9,933 bases of DNA. It comes from Oscillospiraceae bacterium. Lineage in GTDB: Bacteria; Bacillota; Clostridia; Oscillospirales; Ruminococcaceae. Numbering within the stretch: the stretch's first letter is position 1; each line of letters starts with the position of its first letter. The position numbers and the translations under genes are program-made. The notes beneath the pieces were generated by a model. It had not been told where the DNA came from. It worked only from the letters and a program-made list of their open reading frames with translations, and did not search any database. Location of the stretch: NCBI GenBank assembly GCA_015067375.1, contig SVMQ01000059.1, forward strand, positions 1-9,933, in the 5' to 3' direction. Below are positions 1-7,158 of the stretch, piece by piece.

Positions 1-488
1 GATTGCGGGACTCCGAAGCCTGCGCTGTTATGCACAAACCATTCAATACAATACCCCAATTCCGAAAGCTTGCGGAGGATCGTGAGGTAAGTTTGCCCCT
101 CACCATGCGATAGCAGACCGGGAACATTTTCAAGGAGAAAAGCTGCAGGTCGCTTATGCTTGATAACTCGGGCGATATGATAGAAGAGAGTACCTCTTGT
201 GTCCTCAAATCCGCGCCGTTTTCCTGCCACGCTGAATGGCTGACAGGGAAAACCTCCGACAAACAGATCGAAATCGGGCATTTCTTCTGCGTTGATTTTG
301 GTGATGTCATTGTAGAATACCTCCTTTTCGGTGTCATACATTGCTCTGTAGGCGGTTTCAGCGTTCTTATCTATTTCGCAGAAGCCTATGCACTCATAGC
401 CTCCCGCTTTTTCAAGTCCGCTTCTGAAGCCGCCTATACCCGCAAAGCAATCGAAAAATTTAATAGCTGCGGTCATCATTCCTTTCAT
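1..488 (-). CDS. DNA (cytosine-5-)-methyltransferase, Dcm/HhaI type, 3' part beyond the window
   Basis: This gene runs off the left edge; 162 codons are visible. The enzyme transfers a methyl group from S-adenosylmethionine to carbon 5 of cytosine in a target DNA site. Motif I for SAM binding is FDCFAGIGGFRSGLE at residues 12-26, motif IV is GGFPCQPFS at 78-86 with catalytic Cys82, and motif VI is ENVPGLL at 120-126. The visible end, NSAGFGVPQ, is the start of motif VIII. The target recognition domain is outside the window, so specificity cannot be read. ATG at 488 has a weak GGAAAG site 10 nt upstream; ATG at 479 or 476 are alternatives behind AAAGGA. It follows the DUF4314-like gene by 17 nt, as in conjugative-element operons. 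No restriction enzyme is seen, so it may be an orphan anti-restriction methylase, but the missing side could hold one. Family call is firm. Confidence 0.93.
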   Translation of the reverse strand, partial: MKGMMTAAIKFFDCFAGIGGFRSGLEKAGGYECIGFCEIDKNAETAYRAMYDTEKEVFYNDITKINAEEMPDFDLFVGGFPCQPFSVAGKRRGFEDTRGTLFYHIARVIKHKRPAAFLLENVPGLLSHGEGQTYLTILRKLSELGYCIEWFVHNSAGFGVPQ

Positions 489-505
489 TATTTATTTTCT
501 TTCCG

Positions 506-783
506 TCACATAGACAGCTTGGGACCCGTATCCTGTTTCGGTTCGGATATCTTGTGGAACGAGTCCTCGCCCATACAAAGACCGAGATGTCTGCCGTTAT
601 CAAAGGTACAATGTACCGTTCCGATATCGTCCACAAGATCTACTGTGCCTTTAGTTCCTGCGGGGATGGGATTGGGATCGTAGCGTTTTCCACGAAGCGG
701 ATAATGCGACCATTGTGGTCAAGCTGAATTCTTGTGCCGGGCGGATACTGTTCCTTGAGCTGCTGTATTCTGCTGTAGTTCAT
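506..783 (-). pseudogene. DUF4314-like protein, apparent frameshift
   Basis: A strong ribosome site (AGGGAGG) precedes ATG 783. The first frame gives MNYSRIQQLKEQYPPGTRIQ and stops at TAG 642-640 after 47 residues. The rest of the family-like sequence lies in another frame, down to TGA at 508-506: it contains PAGTKGTVDLVDDIGTVHC and then FDNGRHLGLCMGEDSF, the typical 'GT.GTV..VDD.G..H...DNGR.L......D.F' pattern of the small DUF4314 proteins found on Firmicute mobile elements. The second frame is closed upstream by TGA at 721-719 and has no early start codon, so it depends on the first. One missing A in the AAAA run (TTTT on + at 686-689) would join VE to KRYDPNPIPAGT. This could be a real mutation, a base-calling error in a homopolymer, or, less likely, programmed frameshifting. 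Function of the family is unknown. Confidence 0.72.
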
Positions 784-829
784 ATTTTCACCTCCCTTCA
801 TCGGTGTTTTTATGTTTCGGTCAATGCCG

Positions 830-1216
830 TTACATACTTAATTCCTTATACTGTGCAATTTCTTCCTTTGCCTGCTGTTCGAGCCTCCGAACACAGTCCA
901 TCATTGCCTCTGCGCCTTTCAAATCCTGCAAAATAAAGGCTTTCTCTGTTTCACCGTATCCCGTTCTCCAAGCGCATTCAACTGCGTCGCAAAGCTCGTT
1001 TACGGCTGTTATTTTGTCCGTAGGGAGCAGTCTGTCGAAGATGGTCTGCGCTACGGGATGCTCCGCATTGGGTACAAGGGTTACCGATATATCCTCTGTA
1101 CCGCCTACAGGCGTACTAAAGCTCACATCTGCATAGTGAATCTCCTCCTTGAGATATTCCGAGGGGAGCGTTATTGCAAGACTGTAATTTCCGTTTTAAA
1201 TATAGAGATTTATCAT
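830..1216 (-). pseudogene. Hypothetical mobile-element protein with in-frame TAA at codon 7
   Basis: I do not recognise this family. The best start by ribosome site is ATG 1216, preceded by AAAGGA and 13 nt after the stop of the upstream gene. It reads MINLYI, then TAA (1198-1196), and continues in the same frame without break as NGNYSLAITLPSEYLKEEIH and on to TAA 832-830. A single base change from AAA or CAA would give the stop. If translation instead restarts at GTG 1126, the product is 98 residues beginning MSFSTPVGG, but no well-placed ribosome site serves it; the AAGGAGG before it leads to a four-codon frame. The last 40 residues are charged and helix-like (QDLKGAEAMMDCVRRLEQQA). Position between a conjugative-element accessory gene and DUF4314 suggests the same accessory operon. 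A short functional product from the GTG cannot be excluded. Confidence 0.6.
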
Positions 1217-1229
1217 TACATTTTTCCTT

Positions 1230-1718
1230 TCACATTGAAATCCGCGGCGTAGACTGCTTGGGAGCAGTCTGTTCGGGGAGATTGTCCGCTATTTTATCTG
1301 CCAGCTCGTTCAGCTTTTTCTCGCCATCAAAGGTCAGAGCCTCGGTATTGTCGAGGGTAAACTCCACACAGCATTTTATCTCCGCAAGATCTTCATTTGT
1401 GAAGAGTCTGTGGCTGGGGATAAGACCCGAGCGTGTGGCGAAGTCCTCTTTTGCCGAAGCATAATCATCTGCGTGATAATGCCCGAGTGTAACGGTCACT
1501 CCATCATAGCAGCGTTCCCATGTTACGAACTGAAAACCGTTAAAGCCCATATCCCTTGCCGCAAGCACCGTTCCGTTGAACTCGGAGAGCAACTTGTAAT
1601 TCTCTACCGCTTTAAGCTCGGGAGCTTTTTCATAGGCGGTCGTATATTCCTGAACGGTGTGGTAGATGTCTATGAGCTGTTCGAGGAGCGTATCGTCCTC
1701 GCCTCGCTGAAAGGTCAT
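1230..1718 (-). CDS. Conjugative-element accessory protein of unknown function, probably 5'-truncated
   Basis: The 162-residue product has the sequences LLSEFNGTVLAARDMGFNGF and VTLGHYHADDYASAKEDFA followed by RSGLIPSHRLFTNEDL. From memory this block occurs at the C-terminal end of larger accessory proteins of Firmicute integrative conjugative elements; no biochemical role is known to me. There is no signal peptide or membrane segment. ATG 1718 has no ribosome site, while the frame stays open upstream for about 29 codons to a TAA near 1807 without another start, so the N-terminal part has probably been lost. The lost end lies at the AT-rich boundary with the Mu-like element, which fits damage by insertion or deletion there. 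The next gene starts 13 nt after its stop. Coding status is well supported by length and composition; the name is not. Confidence 0.7.
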   Translation of the reverse strand: MTFQRGEDDTLLEQLIDIYHTVQEYTTAYEKAPELKAVENYKLLSEFNGTVLAARDMGFNGFQFVTWERCYDGVTVTLGHYHADDYASAKEDFATRSGLIPSHRLFTNEDLAEIKCCVEFTLDNTEALTFDGEKKLNELADKIADNLPEQTAPKQSTPRISM

Positions 1719-1761
1719 TTTGTCACTATGGATGGTGCAGATGTTTTTACCATCTGTTGCC

Positions 1762-1796
1762 CGACACGCAAAATCAAAATTGCGACATGCAAAATC
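1762..1796. repeat. 21-bp-period direct repeat (two copies)
   Basis: CGACACGCAAAATC (1762-1775) recurs as CGACATGCAAAATC (1783-1796), one mismatch in 14 and a period of 21 bp. Further A-tracts follow to about 1880. It lies where the Mu-like element should meet the flanking genes. Repeated sites of about 22 bp at element ends are known transposase binding sites in Mu, so this is a candidate end, but no matching opposite end is in the window. In the minus frame it encodes a DFACR repeat upstream of the accessory gene, which is the other explanation. Confidence 0.45.
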
Positions 1797-2002
1797 CCAA
1801 AATTAATCGAAAAAACTCAAATTCCAACCTTAATTTTTTGAAATCCAAAATTAAAATCTTGCATTTTCAAGCAAAAACTTACAGATAATTTTGCCGCTGA
1901 AAATTGGACAAAAAATACGGAGAGGGTCACTCTTCGGAACGGGTAAGCATTTTTTTACTCCTATCGGTTTGACATCAAAGTTTTTTTCATAATAATACAA
2001 GT

Positions 2003-2044
2003 GAGACGAACCGTTGCTATTTTTGCAAGGGGCGTCTCTTTTTT
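2003..2044 (+). terminator. Rho-independent terminator, plus strand
   Basis: GAGACG (2003-2008) pairs with CGTCTC (2033-2038). The inner GTTGC and GCAA segments extend the stem with a few mismatches, and the loop is TATTTTT-like. Six T follow at 2039-2044 on the plus strand. The minus-strand side has no T-run, so it should act on rightward transcripts, although no plus-strand gene lies to its left. Confidence 0.65.
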
Positions 2045-2069
2045 ATCCTTATTTGCAATATGTTACATA

Positions 2070-2099
2070 ACAAAAGGACGAGCAGGAATCCGCTCGCCC
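2070..2099 (-). terminator. Rho-independent terminator of the tape measure/HEPN operon
   Basis: Read on the minus strand, GGGCGAGC and GCTCGTCC form an 8-bp stem with one G-U pair around a GGATTCCT loop, followed by TTTTGTT. It lies about 55 nt after the stop of the HEPN-like gene, the right place for ending the leftward operon. Confidence 0.65.
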
Positions 2100-2152
2100 T
2101 TACTTATAACACATTTTAAGGTGGTTTTAAACCGTTTTTTGAGGTGTTTTAA

Positions 2153-2830
2153 TTAATCAATTTCGATTGCTGTTGAAGTTGCATAAGGTAAATCCGCCTC
2201 ATGTTCATCTGTGAAATCGGGAATGTTTAAATCAATAAGCAAATCTCCGTGCACAAGTTTATAACGCATATCGTATATAAGTGCTGCGAGCTCACAGAGT
2301 TTATAATCATCGTTAGATAAACATGCGTTTGCTCTTTTTAGGGCTTCATCATAGTAAGTTTCGATCGAATATACCTTATCATTAATAAGTTGAAGTACAT
2401 CCTTGTCCTTGCACCTGTCTGCAAGAATTGAACAGATTGCAAATGTTTGCGCCTTGCTATTAGCTTCTTTAATAATTTCAGCAACAACTATTTTGTGTGC
2501 TGTCTTGCCGATAGAGCTTGCTGTATGCACTAACCGACTAAAGAATTGGTCAGAAAAATCAGCATTTTCTGTCGGGCTTCTGTGCAAATCCCACTGATGT
2601 ACTGCCTTGATAAATTCCTGTATGCTAGTGAGTGCTAAGCGTTTCTTATTCGCATACTCGGTGCGTAAACTTTTTTCGCGTCTTTCCCTACCATCTGATG
2701 TATAGTTGCCGCTTGCATAAAGTTCATCAATATCTTCATACACAGCGTTACGCGCGGCGACGAGATCAATGATGATGGCAGCAACTGTATTAAATTCAGG
2801 CTGCAGGTCGATTTTTCGTGTGATTGTCAT
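2153..2830 (-). CDS. HEPN-like domain protein, possible RNase of a defence or toxin cargo
   Basis: The start is ATG 2830 (225 residues), chosen because AAGGAGGA lies 7 nt upstream; an ATG ten codons earlier has no such site. Near the C-terminus, MRYKLVHGD carries Arg189-x4-His194-Gly195, the pattern that forms the RNase active site in HEPN domains, with an IYD before it as in Apea-like members. The region before it (about 115-190) is predicted all-helical, as HEPN domains are. The N-terminal part has an R-x-A-x-Y-x-x-I-D motif at 27-35 and EYANKKR at 58-64, both shared with the preceding gene. No signal peptide or membrane segment is seen, so it is probably cytoplasmic. It is the last gene before the terminator and more AT-rich than the phage genes. 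Function as an RNase is inference; a structural or assembly role remains possible. Confidence 0.72.
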   Translation of the reverse strand: MTITRKIDLQPEFNTVAAIIIDLVAARNAVYEDIDELYASGNYTSDGRERREKSLRTEYANKKRLALTSIQEFIKAVHQWDLHRSPTENADFSDQFFSRLVHTASSIGKTAHKIVVAEIIKEANSKAQTFAICSILADRCKDKDVLQLINDKVYSIETYYDEALKRANACLSNDDYKLCELAALIYDMRYKLVHGDLLIDLNIPDFTDEHEADLPYATSTAIEID

Positions 2831-2837
2831 AGTGTTT

Positions 2838-2845
2838 TCCTCCTT
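2838..2845 (-). promoter_or_regulatory. Ribosome binding site deciding the HEPN-like gene start
   Basis: AAGGAGGA on the minus strand ends 7 nt before ATG 2830 and fixes that start over the upstream ATG 2860. It lies just after the TGA of the preceding gene, so the two are probably translationally coupled. Confidence 0.8.
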
Positions 2846-2849
2846 AATA

Positions 2850-3296
2850 TCATAATACAAGTGGCGTTATGTAGTAAGAATCAAATAACGCATTGTATCG
2901 TTTACGATTGATTGATTTTCCATATGGCGATTCAGTTACATTAAATTCAAGATTACTTATTTCGGCAGTTCTTTTAAAATAATTGACTAGACTACCGATT
3001 TTGAAATCATCTTCGAGGCTCATAGCAATTGTTGTGAAGCTGCGAATTATCTCTTCTGCACAACAATCATCAGAAACATAGATATATGCCTTGTAGCGGT
3101 TAATGATATACCTTACAATACGGTTTTTCTTTTCAGAATAGCAACGACGTATATTCTGTTGTTTCGATTCGGTGGTATTGCTTTGCTGATTCCTTATCGA
3201 ATCAAGTTCCTTGTATGTTGCATCTCTCAATTCAATAAGCAACTGTAGTTGTTCTGCCATATCGGCAAGAAGTTTTTGTTCTTTTTCGTTATTCAC
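2850..3296 (-). CDS. Hypothetical protein, N-terminal paralogue of the following HEPN-like protein
   Basis: The 148-residue product is of an unrecognised family. It begins MNNEKEQKLLADMAEQLQLL, a likely helix or coiled coil. Residues 24-32 (RDATYKELD) and 53-57 (YSEKK) match the R-x-A-x-Y-x-x-[LI]-D and Y-x2-KK pattern of the next protein at 27-35 and 59-63, so the two probably share an N-terminal domain. Its own C-terminal half lacks an R-x4-H motif. A strong AGGAGGA site at 3304-3310 overlaps the stop codon of the tape measure gene, so translation is likely coupled to it. The pair could be a partner-and-effector cassette or two tail-associated proteins; the sequence does not decide. High A+T sets it apart from the tape measure core. 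Confidence 0.7.
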   Translation of the reverse strand: MNNEKEQKLLADMAEQLQLLIELRDATYKELDSIRNQQSNTTESKQQNIRRCYSEKKNRIVRYIINRYKAYIYVSDDCCAEEIIRSFTTIAMSLEDDFKIGSLVNYFKRTAEISNLEFNVTESPYGKSINRKRYNALFDSYYITPLVL

Positions 3297-3308
3297 ATAA
3301 ATATCCTC

Positions 3309-6300
3309 CTAAGTCGCTAATACATTTTTTCCAGTTTGAATAATCTTACCATTAACGGCATCAATAACAACATCCGCTATTTTCTGAGAACCTATATAAA
3401 TCGGGACATGGTTGGTTATGTTTTGATTTCTCATTGCTGGTTCTTCAAATGATGTGACACTGGCTGAAATATGTTGCTGTGCCGCCTTGGGCGCGGTATC
3501 TACAGTACCGCTGAGCGTGCGCATAAGCTGTCCGAGGGTGAGGTCTTTTGTGCCGAGAGCCTCGTTCCAGCCTGCAACGAACTCCGCCGCAACATCCGCG
3601 CCTACCATGTACATATCCGCGCCTAAGCCCTCAAGCTCTTTTTTCATCTTATCAACGAAGTTATCTCGGAGAAGCTCGACCTCACTCTGATAGTACCGCG
3701 CTGAAATATCCTCCGCTGTCTGCCTGAGTCTCGCCATGCCGTCGAAGTAGCTGTTCCACTCGCGCTCGGACATTTTCAGCAGACCGCCGCCGAACTCCAT
3801 AGCCTCGTCAACGTCCATCGACAGGATCTCGTTCAGCGTGCTGTCATCCGCGCCGCGAGCTTTCAGTGCTTCCAGCATCGCGCCGTATTCCTCCAGCACG
3901 CGTATGTTATCCTCAATGCTGTCAGCGTCCATGCGGTAAGCCTCGACCTCATGCTCTGAGGTGGTTATCGTGAACTCGCCCTTTACCGCTACCGTTTCGG
4001 GGACGGTCTCAGTGATCTTCTCAAAGGTCTTGTTGAAGTCCACAAGCTTTGATGCAAGGCGGTCACGCGCCGCGGTGATGTTTTCCAGTGCGGAGAGCGT
4101 GGTGTCGCTTGCATCGGAGAGTAGCTGCGTCAGTGTGTCCCTGTTCGCCTGCAAAACGCTTTGATTGTATTCGTAGGTCTCAAGGTAAGCGCTTCGCCAT
4201 GCGTCGGAATTCTTGTCAAGGTACTTGTCGCGGAGCTTTGCAAGCTCGGTGTAGTAGGTCTTTTCGGTGATGCGGTTGGTGTTCAGTCTGAACTGCAGCT
4301 GTGCTTTCTCGGAATTATAAGCCTCTGCGCGAGCCTTTGAGGCATCCTCGGCGGCTTTCTTCTGCTCGGCAAGCTGCTGTTCGTAGGCTTTCTGCTGCTC
4401 CTCGGACAGGCTGTCGTAATACTTTTTTACCTCAACGTTTACACTGCGCCATTCGGAAGAGTTTGCCTGTAGATATTCATCGCGGAGATGTTCAAGACCT
4501 ACATAATATTCACTGGCATCAATGATGCCCATATCATATTGATATTTAAGGCTGTCGCGCTCCTGCTTGAATATATCTGCTAATTCCTTATATTGCTCTT
4601 GAAGAGCAGCTGCAGCTTCTTCCTGCTTTTTCAGCAATGCTTCACCTTTGGCGCGTTCGTTATCGGCCGTTCCCGAACCTGACGAGCTGATGTCCACACT
4701 AGCATCGATCTGATAGTATTCGGAGCTTTTTTCAAAGAATTTATCAATATCTGCTTGTAGCTTATTTTTTTCAAATTGAAAGCCTGTAATAGCACCTTCA
4801 AGCACTTTGATCTGAAAACCTTTGTCTTTCGTTATCGATTTGCCCTTGATAATAGTTTCCCAAAAAGATTCATCTTCTGAATTTTTTCTCAGCTTCTCAA
4901 GCTCAGCGGTCTTCTGTGCAATCTTGTCGTCAAGGTCAAAAATCTTCTGCTGTGCCTCTTTTGCCTGTGTTTCATAAGCACTTAACATAAACTCCTGCCG
5001 TTTCTTTTCGATAAGCTTATCAATTGAATCAGCAAGGTTGTTATATTCACCTGTGAGTGAATTCACGACCTCTATCTCATCACCGAATGTGTCCTGCAAC
5101 TCTGACGCTATAGCCTCAAGCTCAGATTCCTGTGCGGCGGTAAGGTCGAGCGATGACCTGAGTTCCTCGTAGCGGTCAGCCTTGCGCTTGAGTATTTCAA
5201 GCTCTGCATCACCCGATGCGATAGTGTCCTCTGTGCGCTTGTGCATTTCGTCTATTGAATCCAGCAGCTCCTGTGTTTCATTGGTAGCAGTGTCCGCGCT
5301 AAGCGCAAACCCAGTCAGGGCAGTAGCCAGTATACCGATTGATATCGCGATAATGCCTGCAGGATTGAGCGACATCGCCGTGTTCAACGCGTACTGTTTT
5401 GCTGTCGCAATATCCAGCTTGCCGCTGAGTACAGCATATATCAGCTCCTGCGCGGTCAGAGTGCCGTTCAGAGCGGCTGTCTTTATCGCTGCAGCACCCT
5501 GAGCATTAGAGAGCAGAGTGACCTGCAGAGCCGCAGTCTGCCAGCTGGATATGACCTTGGTCATTATATTTGCCGCTTTGAATGCGACAACGCCCGCAGT
5601 AGCTCCTGCGATAGCCGAGCCGATGAGCTTTACATTCTTCAGCAGGAACGTCAGCGTGCCCGAAGTTAATTCGCCTATATCCTGTGCTATCTCCTTGACA
5701 TCGCCTGCCTCTGCAGCCTCAGTGGCAGCGTCTGTCACCTGTTTTATAGAGGGAACAAGGCTCTCGCCGATAGGCTGAATGAGCAGGTCGAGCTTTCGTT
5801 TCATGGTGTCCACAGAATCAGAAAGTGAGCTGTAATTCAGTTCCTTGATGTCGTCCATCGCGCCCGATGCCTCGTATGCGCTGTTGGTGATACCATCAAG
5901 TGCGAGAACTGCATCCTTGCCTAAGTCCTCCCACATCGTTTTCATCAGGGCAACACCTGCCGCATCCTGCTTTATCGGATCCTCCATAGCCGCAATTGCG
6001 GATATCGTTTCCTCAAACGCCTGTTTTGCACTCTCGCCGCCTGCCGCGAATTTTGCCGACATCTCATCGGCGTTCAGACCTAGCAATTCAAAGCCCTCGT
6101 GCGTGGAATCAGCACCGTCTATTGCGGTAATGGACAGTTCCTTGATGAGGTCGCCCACAGTGTCAAGCTTCCATGCACCGTTCTCCGCGCCCGCTGTCAT
6201 GATATTGAACATATCATCGAGGGTAAAGCCGAGCTTTCTGAACTGCACCGAATACTCTGAGATAGTGTCCAGCAGCTCACCCGAATAGTCAAGTCCGTTC

Positions 6301-6902
6301 TGTGCGCCGCGTGCCATGTAGTCATAAGCTGTCGCTGCGCTTACCTCGAAATTCTGCATGATAGCGCGTGCAGCTCGTGAACTCTGGTCAACGCCTGCAT
6401 CGAACAGATCCTGCAGTGCGTAGGCACTCTCAGTGACATTCACAAGCTCCATATCGTCAAGCTCTCCGAGATTCTGCTTTATCTTAGAAACGCTGTCCGC
6501 GATATCGTCAAAGTCATCGCCGAAATTATCGCCGTATACATCATTCACGACCTTTTTGAGCGACTGCATCTCCGCTTCGGTTGCGTTTGTCGCCGCGCCG
6601 ATGCGCTTTACCGAGCTGTCAAGACCGTCTGCCATATCAATTGTATGTATGGCTGTTTCTTTTAGAGCATCGCCCAGTATCTGTAAACTCTGCATAATAA
6701 CATCAGACATTAGGTGAGCCTGAATTATATCTCCAGTTGAAACAGCTGCAGAACCAACGTTTTCTATTGCGTCACTCATCCTGTCAACAGGAGATGTGTT
6801 CATAGATGTGGCTATAGTATCGCCCAATTGTTCTGTTGAACGCTGCGCATCAGATACATCATTTTGTGTTACAATGCGTATATATCCATCAGCTTGTGAC
6901 AT
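3309..6902 (-). CDS. Phage tail tape measure protein
   Basis: In long-tailed phages this protein sets tail length, chaperones tube assembly and is ejected with the DNA. From ATG 6902 (GAAAGGATGA about 6 nt upstream) it has 1,197 residues; ATG 6911 is an alternative inside the ribosome site. The N-terminal 350 residues have the helical MAD-GLDSSVKRIGAATNATEAEM and ISEYSVQFRKLGFTLDDMFN look of TP901/PhageMin_Tail proteins. Hydrophobic stretches lie at about 426-445 (LIGSAIAGATAGVVAF) and 515-535 (AGIIAISIGILATALTGFAL). Coiled coils span roughly 550-720 and 740-905. An 84-residue duplication covers 782-820 and 865-904, sharing YY-x5-LR-x2-YL and WRS. The C-terminus ends NHVPIYIGSQKIADVVIDAV, common in this family. 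It overlaps the upstream 85-codon gene by 14 nt. The family call is firm. Confidence 0.92.
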   Translation of the reverse strand: MSQADGYIRIVTQNDVSDAQRSTEQLGDTIATSMNTSPVDRMSDAIENVGSAAVSTGDIIQAHLMSDVIMQSLQILGDALKETAIHTIDMADGLDSSVKRIGAATNATEAEMQSLKKVVNDVYGDNFGDDFDDIADSVSKIKQNLGELDDMELVNVTESAYALQDLFDAGVDQSSRAARAIMQNFEVSAATAYDYMARGAQNGLDYSGELLDTISEYSVQFRKLGFTLDDMFNIMTAGAENGAWKLDTVGDLIKELSITAIDGADSTHEGFELLGLNADEMSAKFAAGGESAKQAFEETISAIAAMEDPIKQDAAGVALMKTMWEDLGKDAVLALDGITNSAYEASGAMDDIKELNYSSLSDSVDTMKRKLDLLIQPIGESLVPSIKQVTDAATEAAEAGDVKEIAQDIGELTSGTLTFLLKNVKLIGSAIAGATAGVVAFKAANIMTKVISSWQTAALQVTLLSNAQGAAAIKTAALNGTLTAQELIYAVLSGKLDIATAKQYALNTAMSLNPAGIIAISIGILATALTGFALSADTATNETQELLDSIDEMHKRTEDTIASGDAELEILKRKADRYEELRSSLDLTAAQESELEAIASELQDTFGDEIEVVNSLTGEYNNLADSIDKLIEKKRQEFMLSAYETQAKEAQQKIFDLDDKIAQKTAELEKLRKNSEDESFWETIIKGKSITKDKGFQIKVLEGAITGFQFEKNKLQADIDKFFEKSSEYYQIDASVDISSSGSGTADNERAKGEALLKKQEEAAAALQEQYKELADIFKQERDSLKYQYDMGIIDASEYYVGLEHLRDEYLQANSSEWRSVNVEVKKYYDSLSEEQQKAYEQQLAEQKKAAEDASKARAEAYNSEKAQLQFRLNTNRITEKTYYTELAKLRDKYLDKNSDAWRSAYLETYEYNQSVLQANRDTLTQLLSDASDTTLSALENITAARDRLASKLVDFNKTFEKITETVPETVAVKGEFTITTSEHEVEAYRMDADSIEDNIRVLEEYGAMLEALKARGADDSTLNEILSMDVDEAMEFGGGLLKMSEREWNSYFDGMARLRQTAEDISARYYQSEVELLRDNFVDKMKKELEGLGADMYMVGADVAAEFVAGWNEALGTKDLTLGQLMRTLSGTVDTAPKAAQQHISASVTSFEEPAMRNQNITNHVPIYIGSQKIADVVIDAVNGKIIQTGKNVLAT

Positions 6903-7146
6903 CGCTATCATCCTTTCTTGTTAATATATCAATATTGTTCTGGTCAATAATAATCGCTCCGTTTGTGTTGAGAAATACGGGACAAAAGCCGCCGAACTCC
7001 TTATTTATATCCATACACTGCTTCAGGATGTTGTCAGCTGTATCATAAGCAGTATCTACGATAAATTTACCTATCGTATCGGTTTCAAAGGTAGCCGCTA
7101 TCTTGAACTTATCGTTTTTCTTTATAAGGGTAAGTATAATCTTCAT
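6889..7146 (-). CDS. Hypothetical 85-residue protein upstream of the tape measure gene
   Basis: I do not recognise this protein. It begins MKIILTLIKKNDKFKIAATF and reads like a compact mixed alpha/beta domain without a signal peptide or membrane segment; IIIDQNNIDIL is near the C-terminus. AAAGGA lies 7 nt before ATG 7146, and the gene starts 12 nt after the stop of the tandem Mor-like regulator. Its last 14 nt overlap the tape measure start, so the two are expected to be co-expressed. In many phages the slot before the tape measure holds tail assembly chaperones, but those are usually larger and use a frameshift; no slippery heptamer stands out here. That role is therefore only a possibility. 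Confidence 0.7.
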   Translation of the reverse strand: MKIILTLIKKNDKFKIAATFETDTIGKFIVDTAYDTADNILKQCMDINKEFGGFCPVFLNTNGAIIIDQNNIDILTRKDDSDVTS

Positions 7147-7158
7147 GATATGTCCTTT

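Larger units (their letters stand above)
1719..2069. other. AT-rich intergenic boundary region without a gene
   Basis: About 350 bp with no supported gene on either strand. It holds the 21-bp direct repeat, many A-tracts between 1770 and 1880 (expected to bend DNA), a TTGACA box on the plus strand at 1969-1974 and a plus-strand terminator at 2003-2044. To the left lie conjugative-element genes and to the right the tail and HEPN-like genes, so a junction between two mobile elements is inferred here. No TG...CA ends or target duplication could be assigned. Confidence 0.5.

Noticed and set aside
156..683. 175-codon plus-strand frame
   Set aside because: It lies opposite the methyltransferase and DUF4314-like genes, whose motifs are clear, and its own product is low in recognisable structure and rich in Ser and Cys, as antisense frames are.
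1133..1155. AAGGAGG followed by ATG as a start for the gene at 830-1216
   Set aside because: That ATG opens a frame ending at TGA one codon after the next ATG; the AAGGAGG is simply the codons of a KEE stretch in the interrupted gene.
1762..1880. CRISPR-like array from the short repeats
   Set aside because: Only two imperfect 14-bp copies with 7-bp separation; no regular spacers or cas genes.
5182..6717. Several plus-strand frames of 86-147 codons opposite the tape measure gene
   Set aside because: They are Ser/Ala-rich mirror frames of the helical, Glu/Ala/Asp-rich tape measure protein and lack ribosome sites.
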